Assembly: GCF_017875465.1 (NCBI RefSeq)
Contig: NZ_JAGGMQ010000001.1
Location: 1,550,001-1,614,000, forward strand
DNA length: 64,000 bases
Direction: 5' to 3'
Origin: Winslowiella toletana
GTDB lineage: Bacteria > Pseudomonadota > Gammaproteobacteria > Enterobacterales > Enterobacteriaceae
Under the pieces are notes generated by a model that saw only the letters and a program-made list of their open reading frames with translations, made no database searches and was not told the origin of the DNA. The position numbers were made by a program, and so were the translations under genes. Shown one piece after another: positions 17,879 to 25,738 of this stretch (position 1 is the first letter of the stretch; every line of letters starts with the position of its first letter).

Positions 17879-18838
17879 ATGCTAAGTATTTCAACCTTGC
17901 GGACCGGCATAAATGCCGAATGTGTCATTAACAACTGGCTTATCGATATCAGCGCAGGCGCATTAATTCACCAGCAGAGTGGTGAACAGCGGCGGCTGGG
18001 TGAATATCAGCTGAAATTACTGATTGTGATGATCAAGCATGCTGACCAGATTCTTACACGTGAAGAGCTGAATACGCTGGTGTGGGAACGCCGGGTGATT
18101 GGCAGTAACAGCTTACCGAATGCCATTCATGCGCTGCGTGTGGCACTGGAAGATGACGGTAAACAGCAGCGCATTATTAAAACCATTCCGAAAAAAGGCT
18201 ATATGCTGGATGCCTCCTTTTGTCATTTTCGTCGCCATGAAAAAGATCCGCAGCATGAACCGTCAGAAAACGGTGAAGAGCGGATTGCTGGCGAGGAGCC
18301 AGAAAGATTGCCGCCAGCGGAAAGCTCACCGGCGGAGGAGTGGATGGCAGCACCACTGCCGGAAAACGAACAACAGTCTGCCACGCAACACGGTAAACAT
18401 TCGCGTCGTTTGTGGCAGGGGATTTTTCTGTTACAGATTATCGTGCTGACCTTAGCCACCGTAATCTGGCTTAACGATCATACGCCGCAACCGCGCTTTA
18501 CAGAATATCAGGCCGGGGTTTACCGCCAGATTCGGCTGCTGCAATTAGAGCAATTTAATCCTGGTAATGAAGGAACACGTGAAGAGTTAAATAGCATCAT
18601 GGGCGCCACACTATTAAAGCTCGATCACCTTCTCAAAGAGCGACAGGTGAAAATGGATATCTATTTTCACTCATCGATTACCTTGCTCAACCTGACAATC
18701 AGTTTACGCAGTCGTTGCGATCAACGTCAGCTGGCAATGAATCTCTTTCACTGGCGGCAGGATATCACTCAGCTTAATTCCCTGATTTTCGATGAAACGG
18801 AGCGAAAACTTAATGAAATGGCAGTTTGCGTCAATTAG
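17879..18838 (+). CDS. Membrane-bound winged-helix regulator (ToxR/CadC/LafZ-like)
   Basis: 319-residue one-step membrane regulator. An OmpR/PhoB-type winged helix fills about residues 15-110 (LGEYQLKLLIVMIKHADQILTREEL, then IIKTIPKKGYML at the wing). A polar, acidic linker follows (about 112-170), one membrane segment (about 177-195, IFLLQIIVLTLATVIWL), and a periplasmic domain with two Cys near 280-317. The next gene overlaps its end and encodes a second membrane protein, as in ToxR-ToxS pairs. Lateral-flagellar loci carry a similar membrane regulator (LafZ). Start ATG 17879 lacks a strong ribosome site. Confidence 0.75.
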   Translation: MLSISTLRTGINAECVINNWLIDISAGALIHQQSGEQRRLGEYQLKLLIVMIKHADQILTREELNTLVWERRVIGSNSLPNAIHALRVALEDDGKQQRIIKTIPKKGYMLDASFCHFRRHEKDPQHEPSENGEERIAGEEPERLPPAESSPAEEWMAAPLPENEQQSATQHGKHSRRLWQGIFLLQIIVLTLATVIWLNDHTPQPRFTEYQAGVYRQIRLLQLEQFNPGNEGTREELNSIMGATLLKLDHLLKERQVKMDIYFHSSITLLNLTISLRSRCDQRQLAMNLFHWRQDITQLNSLIFDETERKLNEMAVCVN

Positions 18839-19277
18839 CCTGATGGTACTGGTATTTCTGATTCTGTTGCTGGCAATGCTGGTCCGTTCGCTGCCAGCGA
18901 CCAATACCAGCAATATTTTTTTACCGCAGATCACCAGCGAAAATCTTCAGCTGGGCTATTACGATTTACTGGGCAATAAACGTGAGCTTTACAATCCGCG
19001 CTTTGAAGTGCGCGGCGGGGTGGTGTTTATCACCCTCACCAGCCCTGATGATAACCGCTTCAGCAGCAGAATAAAGATGCAGCTGCAACACCGCACTCCT
19101 GCCGGCTTACTTTACAGTTATCAGCCACTCTACTATGCCAACCCGCAAGGTCATCGACTGGTGCAGAATGTTTTAAGTTTTATGGCGCATAACGGCGCAA
19201 CGCTGAATGGTTTTGAGTTTGAAAATCGTCGGGTGGTGGTTATGCCGTCAGGATTGATATTGAGTTACGATAAATGA
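18813..19277 (+). CDS. Single-pass membrane protein, partner of the upstream regulator
   Basis: I do not recognise the family. The protein has an N-terminal membrane anchor (about residues 5-25, FASISLMVLVFLILLLAML) and a periplasmic-looking domain of about 125 residues ending GLILSYDK. It overlaps the regulator gene by 26 bases, which suggests coupled translation and a joint role, perhaps like ToxS or PsaF that stabilise their regulator. ATG 18813 is preferred because GGAG lies ten bases upstream; ATG 18792 is possible. The gene converges on the sigma-54 activator with an 11-base gap. Confidence 0.6.
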   Translation: MKWQFASISLMVLVFLILLLAMLVRSLPATNTSNIFLPQITSENLQLGYYDLLGNKRELYNPRFEVRGGVVFITLTSPDDNRFSSRIKMQLQHRTPAGLLYSYQPLYYANPQGHRLVQNVLSFMAHNGATLNGFEFENRRVVVMPSGLILSYDK

Positions 19278-19288
19278 GTGTCGACTGT

Positions 19289-20296
19289 TCATCCCAGATT
19301 AAACCCCTGCTGGCGCATAGAGGCCAGCCGGTAACGCAGCGCCCGCGGTGTAATGCCGAGGAACTCAGCGGTTTTTGCTCTATTTCCCTGATAGTGATTG
19401 AGCAGATCGACGATGTATTGAAACTCGGCGATACGTCCACGCTGTTTGATCGAAATTTTGCCGCTCAGTTCCCCCGGCATACCGCTGCTCAGCATCACCT
19501 CCGACACTAACTCACCTGAAAGTTGCAGACCAAAGCACGCGGCGTTTAGCTTGCCATCGACACTCATAATCAGCCCGCGCTGAACGATATTTTCCAGCTC
19601 GCGTACATTACCAGGCCAGTGATAACCTTCCAGCAGCAGGCGGGCGTCATCGGTTAGCGTCGGCGTTTGTGGCAGCAACTGACGATATTTGTGCATAAAG
19701 AATTCGGCCAGTGGAATAATCTCCTGCTTACGCTCACGCAGCGGTGCAATATGAATCGGCACCACCGCAAGCCGATAATAGAGATCCAGGCGGAAGCGCC
19801 CTTCAGCGATCTCCACACCGAGATCTTTATTGGTCGAGGCGATCAGCCGGATATTCAGAGAGATTTTTTTATAGCTGCCAAGTCGCTCAACTTCCTGCTC
19901 CTGTAACACGCGCAGTAATTTAACCTGCAATGAGAGTGGCATATCGCCGATTTCATCCAGCAATAATGTTCCGCCATTTGCCTGCTCAAATTTTCCCGGC
20001 TGACTGTTAATCGCACCTGTAAAAGCGCCCTTTTCATAGCCAAAGAGAGCGGCTTCCAGCATATTCTCCGGAATCGCCGCACAGTTAACCCCAACATAGG
20101 GTGCTGCCTGATCAAAAGCGGCGTGGTGAATATATCTCGCCACGCACTCCTTTCCGGTACCGGTTTCACCGGTAATCAATACCGGAACATTGAATTGAGC
20201 CAGCCGGCTGGCCAGCGAGAACAGACTGACACTGGATGGTGCTTTAGCAATATAATCGCCATGTTTTTTATCGGGAAAACCCCCAATCCAATCCAT
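19289..20296 (-). CDS. Sigma-54-dependent activator without receiver domain (LafK-like)
   Basis: 335-residue bacterial enhancer-binding protein that should remodel sigma-54 RNA polymerase by ATP hydrolysis. The AAA+ domain starts almost at the N-terminus: Walker A GETGTGKE near residue 42, the sigma-54 contact loop GAFTGA near 94, Walker B LLLDEIGD near 112, and the arginine region [12 protein letters not shown] Fis-type HTH ends the protein ([20 protein letters not shown]). No response-receiver or PAS domain is present, so it is probably constitutively competent or controlled by level. Lateral-flagellar LafK has similar architecture. GGAGG precedes ATG 20296. Confidence 0.85.
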   Translation of the reverse strand: MDWIGGFPDKKHGDYIAKAPSSVSLFSLASRLAQFNVPVLITGETGTGKECVARYIHHAAFDQAAPYVGVNCAAIPENMLEAALFGYEKGAFTGAINSQPGKFEQANGGTLLLDEIGDMPLSLQVKLLRVLQEQEVERLGSYKKISLNIRLIASTNKDLGVEIAEGRFRLDLYYRLAVVPIHIAPLRERKQEIIPLAEFFMHKYRQLLPQTPTLTDDARLLLEGYHWPGNVRELENIVQRGLIMSVDGKLNAACFGLQLSGELVSEVMLSSGMPGELSGKISIKQRGRIAEFQYIVDLLNHYQGNRAKTAEFLGITPRALRYRLASMRQQGFNLG

Positions 20297-20729
20297 AACA
20301 ATAATCCTCCACCCTGTAGCTTTAAATATTACCAGCTGCCGTTAAAACATCTCACAAGTATATACTCATGACTAATTTCATAACCAGAATTAATGGAAAA
20401 TTAAAGCTTTAATTCAATAAAATCATGCAGTTATAAATTAATATTAATTATCTCATAAAATAAAAATTAATTCATTAATAAGCGAAACGGTATTGCATGT
20501 TACATAAGCATCCTATTTAATGCAGACAAATACATTCCCTGCGGAGTTGAATGATAAGGCGCACCTGTTTGTCACGTTAAAACCGGTACAATTTCAGATT
20601 GATTGATAAAAATCGTCAGATTTTTATCATCACCGCTGGCAACCAAAGTTTTAAATCCACGCGTATTACTACTGAATACTTTTCAGCATTATTACGGTCT
20701 GGCGAAGGAGTTTAACGTTTGAGGACGTA
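20297..20729. other. AT-rich intergenic region with an inverted repeat
   Basis: No gene seen. It should contain the minus-strand promoter of the sigma-54 activator and the plus-strand promoter of the small membrane protein at 20730. The only structured element noticed is the inverted repeat at 20604-20629. Confidence 0.4.
20604..20629. repeat. 11-bp inverted repeat upstream of 20730
   Basis: Perfect arms TGATAAAAATC and GATTTTTATCA around a GTCA centre. It may be an operator, or the hairpin plus A/T flanks may act as a bidirectional terminator. It lies 100 bases before the small membrane protein gene. Confidence 0.45.
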
Positions 20730-21152
20730 ATGATGTCAGGTAACAGTAGTGGTGATAAAAGTGAAAAGCCTGATGTTAGCAAACGGTGTGAGGCGCGGGC
20801 GCGCGTCAAGAGGAGGCGCCCGCGTTTAATAGATGCCACCCTGACGACGGGTCTGGTGACCAGTGTGTTTACCGTAGCATTTTTCTTTTCTTACTATCAG
20901 CAGCTGATCGAGGACGCTATTGAGTCGATCAATCAGATTGCGATGCAGCTCAGTGAAAACAGCGCGCCTGGTCAGCTGATGCTGACCAATGTGCTGGTAG
21001 TACTCAAATTCCTCGTCACTCTGCTGCCGATCCCGGCGGCAATGATGGTCGCCAGCCTGATACTGCGTCGGAGTGATAGCCAGCCAGCTGAACCGGAAGA
21101 TGGCCCGGATGGCGACGCCGCGGCAAAAGATCGCCAGCACGTCCAGGAGTAG
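20730..21152 (+). CDS. Small two-helix membrane protein of unknown function
   Basis: I do not recognise the family. About 140 residues: a basic N-terminus (ARARVKRRRPR near 22-32), membrane segment 1 (about 39-56, GLVTSVFTVAFFFSYY), a short loop, membrane segment 2 (about 85-107, NVLVVLKFLVTLLPIPAAMM) and an acidic C-tail. The positive-inside rule suggests both ends are cytoplasmic. Two consecutive ATG codons (20730, 20733) follow GAGG; the second has better spacing. It stands alone ahead of ylaC. Confidence 0.6.
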   Translation: MMSGNSSGDKSEKPDVSKRCEARARVKRRRPRLIDATLTTGLVTSVFTVAFFFSYYQQLIEDAIESINQIAMQLSENSAPGQLMLTNVLVVLKFLVTLLPIPAAMMVASLILRRSDSQPAEPEDGPDGDAAAKDRQHVQE

Positions 21153-21270
21153 CATTTTGCGCCACCTGCAGTAACTGTTATAGAAAAATGAGCCATAACT
21201 GTGTCTGTTATTATCTGGCGCCACGTGTTCTAATTTTACTCTGGTTGGAGTTTGTGCACCGAGGTGAATA

Positions 21271-21756
21271 ATGAACGAAATAAAACAGATCCTGCAGCGT
21301 GAGATCGACGTACTCAATCGTGAAGAGCAGCGCGACAATAAACCTCGCTTCAGCTTTAACTTTCTTAAAACCCATCCTGGCCTGTGGCTGTCGATGTATA
21401 TCTGTTACGCCCTGACCGTGGTACTGATCTTTACCACCGATTTTCTTGGCTGGCCGGCATTCTGGGGCGCAACGGTGTTTATCCTGGTGATGAGCGTGCT
21501 GATGCTGCTGGATATTAATCCGAAATATCGCTTTGAGGATATCGACCACCTGCACGATCTGCGCGTCTGTTATTACGGCGAATGGTATTATGTGCGCACC
21601 CTGTCTGATAAGGCGATCACCGAGATCCTTAACCATCACGCCACCCCGGAAAATGTCAAAGCCGGCATTAACCAGTTGCTATCGAAGAAAGGCGAAGTGG
21701 ATTTTTATGACGTCTATTCTCTGACCTGGGGCAACACCCCGGCGGCCACAGTTTAA
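21271..21756 (+). CDS. ylaC: YlaC-family inner membrane protein
   Basis: 161-residue protein similar to E. coli YlaC, with matching stretches RDNKPRFSFNFLKTHPGL, RYRFEDID-like YRFEDIDHLHDLRVCYYGEWY, and GEVDFYDVYSL near the end. Two membrane segments at about residues 35-52 and 58-78, then a soluble C-terminal part. Function is not established in the family. ATG follows GAGGTG. It converges with the MocR gene with one base between stops; a GGCGGC/GCCGCC hairpin inside the end of that gene could terminate ylaC. Confidence 0.85.
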   Translation: MNEIKQILQREIDVLNREEQRDNKPRFSFNFLKTHPGLWLSMYICYALTVVLIFTTDFLGWPAFWGATVFILVMSVLMLLDINPKYRFEDIDHLHDLRVCYYGEWYYVRTLSDKAITEILNHHATPENVKAGINQLLSKKGEVDFYDVYSLTWGNTPAATV

Positions 21757-21757
21757 A

Positions 21758-23167
21758 TCACATCATGGCGGCTATCAGGCCGCCAAGCGTCGCCGCTGCC
21801 GTTTCCTGCGCATCATCCCATGCCCACGACGCATTAAAACGAAAATAGTTCGTATACTGCTGGCCTGACGAGAACATGCTGCCCGGCGCAATACTGATCT
21901 GGTGGCTTAGCGCCTGGTAATAAAGCTCAGTGGCATTGACCTGCTTCGGCAACTCAATCCAGAGAAAATAGCCACCACGCGAATCGTTAATCCGCGTGCC
22001 ATCCGGCAAGTGGCGTTTTAACGACTGGCGCGCCAGATTTTTACGCTGCTCCAGCAGCTGACGCAGCTTGCGCAGATGGCTGTCGTAACTGCGTGTGCCA
22101 AGATAGTTGGCCAGTGCCAGCTGCATCGGCGTACTGGTCGACAGGGTGCTCATCAGCTGTAAACGCTGAATGCGCTGGGCATGTTTGCCCGCTGCCACCC
22201 AGCCGACACGGAAACCGGCGACCAGATTTTTCGAGAATGAAGAACAATGCAGCACATTGCTGGCGTGATCGAACGCCTTTGCCGGTAACGGCTTTTCGCC
22301 GCCAAAATAGAGCTCGCTGTAAACATCATCTTCAATCAGCGCCACGTTATATTCCGCCAGCAGCGCGACCAGTTGCTGTTTTTTTTCCGCCGTCAGTGTA
22401 AAGCCTACCGGATTCTGCTGGTTGGTCATCAGCCAGCAGGCTTTGACTGGCCAGCGCGCCAGCGCCCTTCTTAGCTCATCGAGATCCATACCATGCTGCG
22501 GGTCGGTGGCAATGGCCACCGCCTTGAGTTTGAGCCGCTCAATCGCCTGTAACGCGCCGTAAAATGAAGGGTTCTCAATCACTACCCAGTCACCCGGTTC
22601 GGTCACTGCCTGCATGCTAAGGTTCAGCGCTTCCATCGCGCCGTTGGTAATCACAATTTCATCTGGTGATACGGTAACGCCCTGCTGGGCATAGCGTTGC
22701 GCCAGCATTTTGCGCAGCGCTTCATTACCCGGCGGCAGGTTATTAATCGCATCGGCGGAGGTGAGCGTGCGCGACACGCTATTAAGCGAGCGCATCAGCT
22801 GCCGCTGCGGAAACAGCTCCGGATCGGGAAAAGCGGAACCAAACGGCATAATCGCAGGATCGCGGCAGGCCTGTAATACATCAAAGATAAAGGCATTGAT
22901 ATCAACGGTTTCCGCCAGTTGCACCTTCTGATGGCTGACCGGCTGGCTCAGGAACTCTGCGCGCGGCGCCACATAGTAGCCAGATTGCGGACGCGACAGG
23001 ATCCAGCCCTGACTCTCCAGCACCTGATAAGCATGCATCACCGTCATCAGGCTCAGGCCGCTAAGCGCTACCTGCTCGCGCAATGAAGGCAGGCGTTCGC
23101 CAGGTTGCCACACTTCTGCTTCAATCTGCGCACGTATCTGATGCACCAACTGCTGGTATTTTGCCAC
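21758..23167 (-). CDS. MocR-type regulator (GntR HTH fused to aminotransferase-like domain)
   Basis: 469-residue transcription factor. Residues 1-70 are a GntR winged HTH (YQQLVHQIRAQIEAEVWQPGERLPSLRE), followed by a class I aminotransferase domain (about 100-460) with the pyridoxal-phosphate lysine in SSFSKNLVAGFRVGW near residue 305. It resembles E. coli YdcR. The start is GTG at 23167, supported by alignment of MAKYQQL with the E. coli N-terminus; no strong ribosome site. MocR proteins usually control vitamin B6 or amino-acid genes; the target here is unknown. Confidence 0.88.
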   Translation of the reverse strand: MAKYQQLVHQIRAQIEAEVWQPGERLPSLREQVALSGLSLMTVMHAYQVLESQGWILSRPQSGYYVAPRAEFLSQPVSHQKVQLAETVDINAFIFDVLQACRDPAIMPFGSAFPDPELFPQRQLMRSLNSVSRTLTSADAINNLPPGNEALRKMLAQRYAQQGVTVSPDEIVITNGAMEALNLSMQAVTEPGDWVVIENPSFYGALQAIERLKLKAVAIATDPQHGMDLDELRRALARWPVKACWLMTNQQNPVGFTLTAEKKQQLVALLAEYNVALIEDDVYSELYFGGEKPLPAKAFDHASNVLHCSSFSKNLVAGFRVGWVAAGKHAQRIQRLQLMSTLSTSTPMQLALANYLGTRSYDSHLRKLRQLLEQRKNLARQSLKRHLPDGTRINDSRGGYFLWIELPKQVNATELYYQALSHQISIAPGSMFSSGQQYTNYFRFNASWAWDDAQETAAATLGGLIAAMM

Positions 23168-23290
23168 GATCTGTTACAGGCCATTTGGGGTTAGAAGGGA
23201 ACTATTATAGATAATGGCGGCGGGATTGTCGTGGCGGATAGTGAAGGTGGCAGTGAATGGTACGGGCTGATATGCCACCTTTAACAGTTA

Positions 23291-24175
23291 TCAATGACCG
23301 AGTCGTTTAAGATCGGCTTTTGTCAGACCGGTTACTTTCATCACGGTAGACATTTTCATTCCTTCCCGGAGCATTGCACGGGCAACTTTAAGCACGCCTT
23401 CCTGACGCCCTTCCTGACGCCCTTTCAGCTCCAGTTTCTGCGACATAGTCATAATTAACTCCTTGTCTTGTGGTAAACGTTTCGCCAGCATATGGATAAA
23501 TGATGTTGTGTCTGCTGTGTCTCCTGCCCGTAGTATATATTTAATCGCCGCAGCGCGCTGTGCCTCCGTATTCATATTGCTTTCCAGTAGCATAACCAGC
23601 TGCTCAAAGTGTACCGACAGATCTCGCGCAAAAATATTCTTCTGCATAAACTCAAGCAGTGCCAACCCTTTATGACTGATAATTTCATCATCGGGAATGG
23701 TTGAAATATCCACCAGCAGAAAACAGGTGTCATGCAGTCCCATCACCAATTCCGGCTCATTAGTAGTCTTTCGCAAATAGCGTGAATGTGGATAGGGCCT
23801 TTGACGCCCATGATAGAAAACAATCGGAATAACCAGCGGTAATGACTTGCGTCTGGCATCGTACCAGGGCTGCATCCCGGCAACAACATAGCGCAACAGC
23901 CGATAAGCCATATGTCTGTGGGGTGAACTCTGATGTTCAATCACGCAATAAATATTACCGTTTCCACTAGTACTTTTCATTGAGTAATAGATATCCGCGC
24001 GAAGTTCCCGATGGTTATTGTCGATAAAACTGCCTGACGCCAGCTGCAGGCTATCCAGATTGCAACGCCGTAAAAAAGCAGCTGGCAGATGAGCCTGCAG
24101 AAAATATCTGGCTATTGCCGGGTCAGAGAGAAATTGTTTAAACACCGTATCATGTGGTGTAGAGGTGATGGCCAT
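23291..24175 (-). CDS. Rpn/YhgA-family recombination-promoting nuclease
   Basis: PD-(D/E)XK-type DNase family (transposase_31) that in E. coli Rpn proteins raises RecA-independent recombination and causes DNA damage. Seen here: STPHDTVFKQFLSDP at the N-terminus, the catalytic region ELRADIYYSMKS and CVIEHQSSPHR (Asp, Glu-x-Gln) around residues 55-90, and a C-terminal repeat-rich KGRQEGRQEGVLK. ATG 24175 is preferred on homology; ATG 24205 with AGGT upstream and 24235 are alternatives. It borders the CDI debris zone and may have arrived with it. Confidence 0.85.
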   Translation of the reverse strand: MAITSTPHDTVFKQFLSDPAIARYFLQAHLPAAFLRRCNLDSLQLASGSFIDNNHRELRADIYYSMKSTSGNGNIYCVIEHQSSPHRHMAYRLLRYVVAGMQPWYDARRKSLPLVIPIVFYHGRQRPYPHSRYLRKTTNEPELVMGLHDTCFLLVDISTIPDDEIISHKGLALLEFMQKNIFARDLSVHFEQLVMLLESNMNTEAQRAAAIKYILRAGDTADTTSFIHMLAKRLPQDKELIMTMSQKLELKGRQEGRQEGVLKVARAMLREGMKMSTVMKVTGLTKADLKRLGH

Positions 24176-24439
24176 GTTACTTCGTCCCGTCATTCCGTTT
24201 GACATTACCTGGCTTTCAGCAGAAAAGCCTTGCATTAGAGCGGTGGTAAAAATAACCAGGAAGAAAATAAAAACAAAGGCGCAATTTATATATTCGTGAG
24301 AAATGCCGTAGAAAAATATGATTTTTTTCAGGCGTTTTCATAAACACCAGGTTAATAGATATTTCATATTAACGATAGAAGTTAAATAACATACTGGCAT
24401 AACCCCAGATTTATTAATCCCGTAAAATTATCTCTTACT
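24176..24439. other. AT-rich spacer before the CDI debris zone
   Basis: Holds the promoter side of the Rpn-type gene. Nothing else is recognisable except low-complexity AT-rich sequence. Confidence 0.35.
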
Positions 24440-24544
24440 ACTACCCCAACCGCGCCCACTATCTTTAAGAGCTATCTGATGGCGGCACTGGGGTTTGAGA
24501 CCAGGCGGGGAGAGATGATCATCCGGCTGGCGACACCCGGCTGA
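24440..24544 (+). pseudogene. symE-like toxin remnant 1
   Basis: SymE-like similarity is split over two frames. One frame reads LPQPRPLSLRAI and then hits a stop at 24474-24476; the next frame continues LMAALGFETRRGEMIIRL and ends at TGA 24544. Together they mimic the SymE C-terminus (P-x-L-x-L-x-x-W-L-x-x-LGFE-x-G...). The N-terminal part is missing. It faces the truncated immunity gene, as a second symE remnant faces the intact one at 26.2 kb. Confidence 0.5.
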
Positions 24545-24551
24545 GCATGTA

Positions 24552-24577
24552 AAATCCCGGCTTAGTCGTCGGGATTT
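24552..24577. terminator. Bidirectional hairpin between symE and cdiI remnants
   Basis: Arms AAATCCCG and CGGGATTT around a 10-base loop. The flanking A and T runs would let it terminate in both directions. The immunity remnant stop codon lies in the loop. Confidence 0.6.
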
Positions 24578-24775
24578 GTCGTATAAGGCTGATAGTCTTC
24601 ATATTCCCAGGCAAAGACACGGAAGATTTTTTGCGCTATTTCCATCCAGTCTTTATCTTCGCATTGATCTGTATAATTTGTGATGGTTTTTGTGATCTCA
24701 TCCAAATCGTATTTACGTACCAGAAGCGTGTGTCGCATCAGTTCAGGTAGCCAGTGATGTTTGCATAAGGTCGAT
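24562..24775 (-). pseudogene. Truncated cdiI-like immunity gene
   Basis: The minus-strand frame encodes about 70 residues of a small acidic helical protein (CKHHWLPELMRHTLLVRKYD, later DKDWMEIAQKIFRVFAWEYE and NPDD at the end). At 24766-24823 the frame runs into a copy of the CdiA VENN-region DNA, read out of frame, so the N-terminal part of the gene and the whole toxin are missing. Position after VENN and before symE argues for a CDI immunity origin. The continuous frame to 24894 is an artefact of the junction. Confidence 0.5.
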
Positions 24776-24823
24776 CCCAGTTTTGCAGGTGAGAGGCGTA
24801 CAGCCCAGCGCATTATTCTCCAC
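24766..24823 (-). repeat. VENN-region repeat, orphan copy
   Basis: 58 bases matching 26948-27005 of cdiA with one mismatch. In the proper frame it reads VENNALGCTPLTCKTGIDL, then diverges to a stop. The repeat marks the module boundary where toxin-immunity cassettes are exchanged by homologous recombination. Confidence 0.9.
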
Positions 24824-24877
24824 AACAACATCTTCCGTTGCGGAGTCAGCCGCCGTACACCGCATTTCCCTGTGCAG

Positions 24878-25042
24878 TCAGCAGCTTGCAGCAAGTTTTC
24901 GCCCGTGCATTTTCGGCACCGCAGCGTTTTGCCCCGACGCGCATTTTTCTACTGTTTTAAGGAGCCAGACTCCATACATCACATCAGTACTGCTGCCGTT
25001 ATTATTGCTGCTGCCCTTTAGGCTGGAACGTCCGCTGTCCAT
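24878..25042 (-). CDS. Possible 54-residue protein upstream of the orphan VENN copy
   Basis: An ATG at 25042 with GAGGAG nine bases upstream opens a Ser/Asn/Gly-rich then basic 54-residue frame (MDSGRSSLKGSSNNNGSSTD..., two Cys). I do not recognise it. The same stretch is open in other frames too, and the VENN copy continues in this frame after the stop, so this may be decayed pre-toxin DNA rather than a gene. Confidence 0.25.
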   Translation of the reverse strand: MDSGRSSLKGSSNNNGSSTDVMYGVWLLKTVEKCASGQNAAVPKMHGRKLAASC

Positions 25043-25090
25043 TTTGTTTTACTCCTCGGCGGCAAACCAAAGAGGCTTACAGATAACCAG

Positions 25091-25393
25091 TTAGCTTTCT
25101 GGTGGTTCCTGGAACAGGTTGTTGATATCTCTGGCTCCGTGCAGTACCCGTTCAATTCTTACTTCCGTATCACGAGCACTGAACACAATAAGATAACGCC
25201 CGTAAGCACAGCTTCTGATATGTCTTCCCAGCTCAGGCCTTTGCCGATAATGCACCGGCGTTTCACCTATTAGCAGGCATTGCTGGTACAGCTCTTCGGT
25301 GAAACCGACTGCTCTTACCGGGTTATCCTGTGCGATATAGTCACCGATGGCTTCTATATCCTGTTCGGCCAGTGGCGATACACTCAGCTTCAT
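25091..25393 (-). CDS. ParE/RelE-superfamily toxin
   Basis: 100-residue type II toxin. The N-terminus VSPLAEQDIEAIGDYIAQDNP and the C-terminal HIRSCAYGRYLIVFSARDTEVRIERVLHGARD are typical of ParE-like proteins, which poison DNA gyrase; RelE-like RNases share the fold, so the target is inferred. It starts five bases after the antitoxin stop and would be co-transcribed with it. Intact and full length. Confidence 0.88.
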   Translation of the reverse strand: MKLSVSPLAEQDIEAIGDYIAQDNPVRAVGFTEELYQQCLLIGETPVHYRQRPELGRHIRSCAYGRYLIVFSARDTEVRIERVLHGARDINNLFQEPPES

Positions 25394-25398
25394 GCTTT

Positions 25399-25653
25399 TT
25401 AGTCACCTTCGGCCATACGGCGATACTTACGTGACAGACGACCGAATACTTCTTCAGCATCCCTGCCTTCACCGCTATTGATCCCTGCGCTGACCGCTTT
25501 TTGTAACGCTTCAAGCTTCAGCTGTTGTTCCCGTTCCTCAAGCGCACGCAGTCCGGCACGGATAACCTCGCTGGTGTTGTTATAGCGTCCACTATCGATT
25601 TGCTCCCGGATGAATGCTTCGAAGTAGGGACTAAGGGCTACACTGGTTGGCAT
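25399..25653 (-). CDS. ParD-like ribbon-helix-helix antitoxin
   Basis: 84-residue antitoxin of the CC2985/ParD type: MPTSVALSPYFEAFIREQ is the ribbon-helix-helix start and TSEVIRAGLRALEEREQQ the second helix; the C-terminal acidic/basic tail would wrap the toxin. GGAG lies eight bases before ATG 25653. A 9-bp inverted repeat in the promoter (25674-25698) is a likely autorepression operator. The pair sits between two pieces of CDI debris. Confidence 0.9.
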   Translation of the reverse strand: MPTSVALSPYFEAFIREQIDSGRYNNTSEVIRAGLRALEEREQQLKLEALQKAVSAGINSGEGRDAEEVFGRLSRKYRRMAEGD

Positions 25654-25673
25654 GATGCTTTCTCCGCCTCGAT

Positions 25674-25698
25674 TACTAACAGTTATTATCTGTTAGTA
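25674..25698. promoter_or_regulatory. Inverted-repeat operator of the parDE pair
   Basis: Perfect arms TACTAACAG and CTGTTAGTA with a 7-base AT centre, 21 bases upstream of the antitoxin ATG. Position and symmetry fit binding by the ribbon-helix-helix antitoxin. Confidence 0.6.
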
Positions 25699-25738
25699 TT
25701 TCAGAGTCGTGCTTTATCATCAACTGCTGATTTATTCG

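Noticed and set aside
24562..24894. 110-codon continuous frame as one gene
   Set aside because: Its first part is the VENN-region DNA read out of frame, so the frame is a junction artefact.
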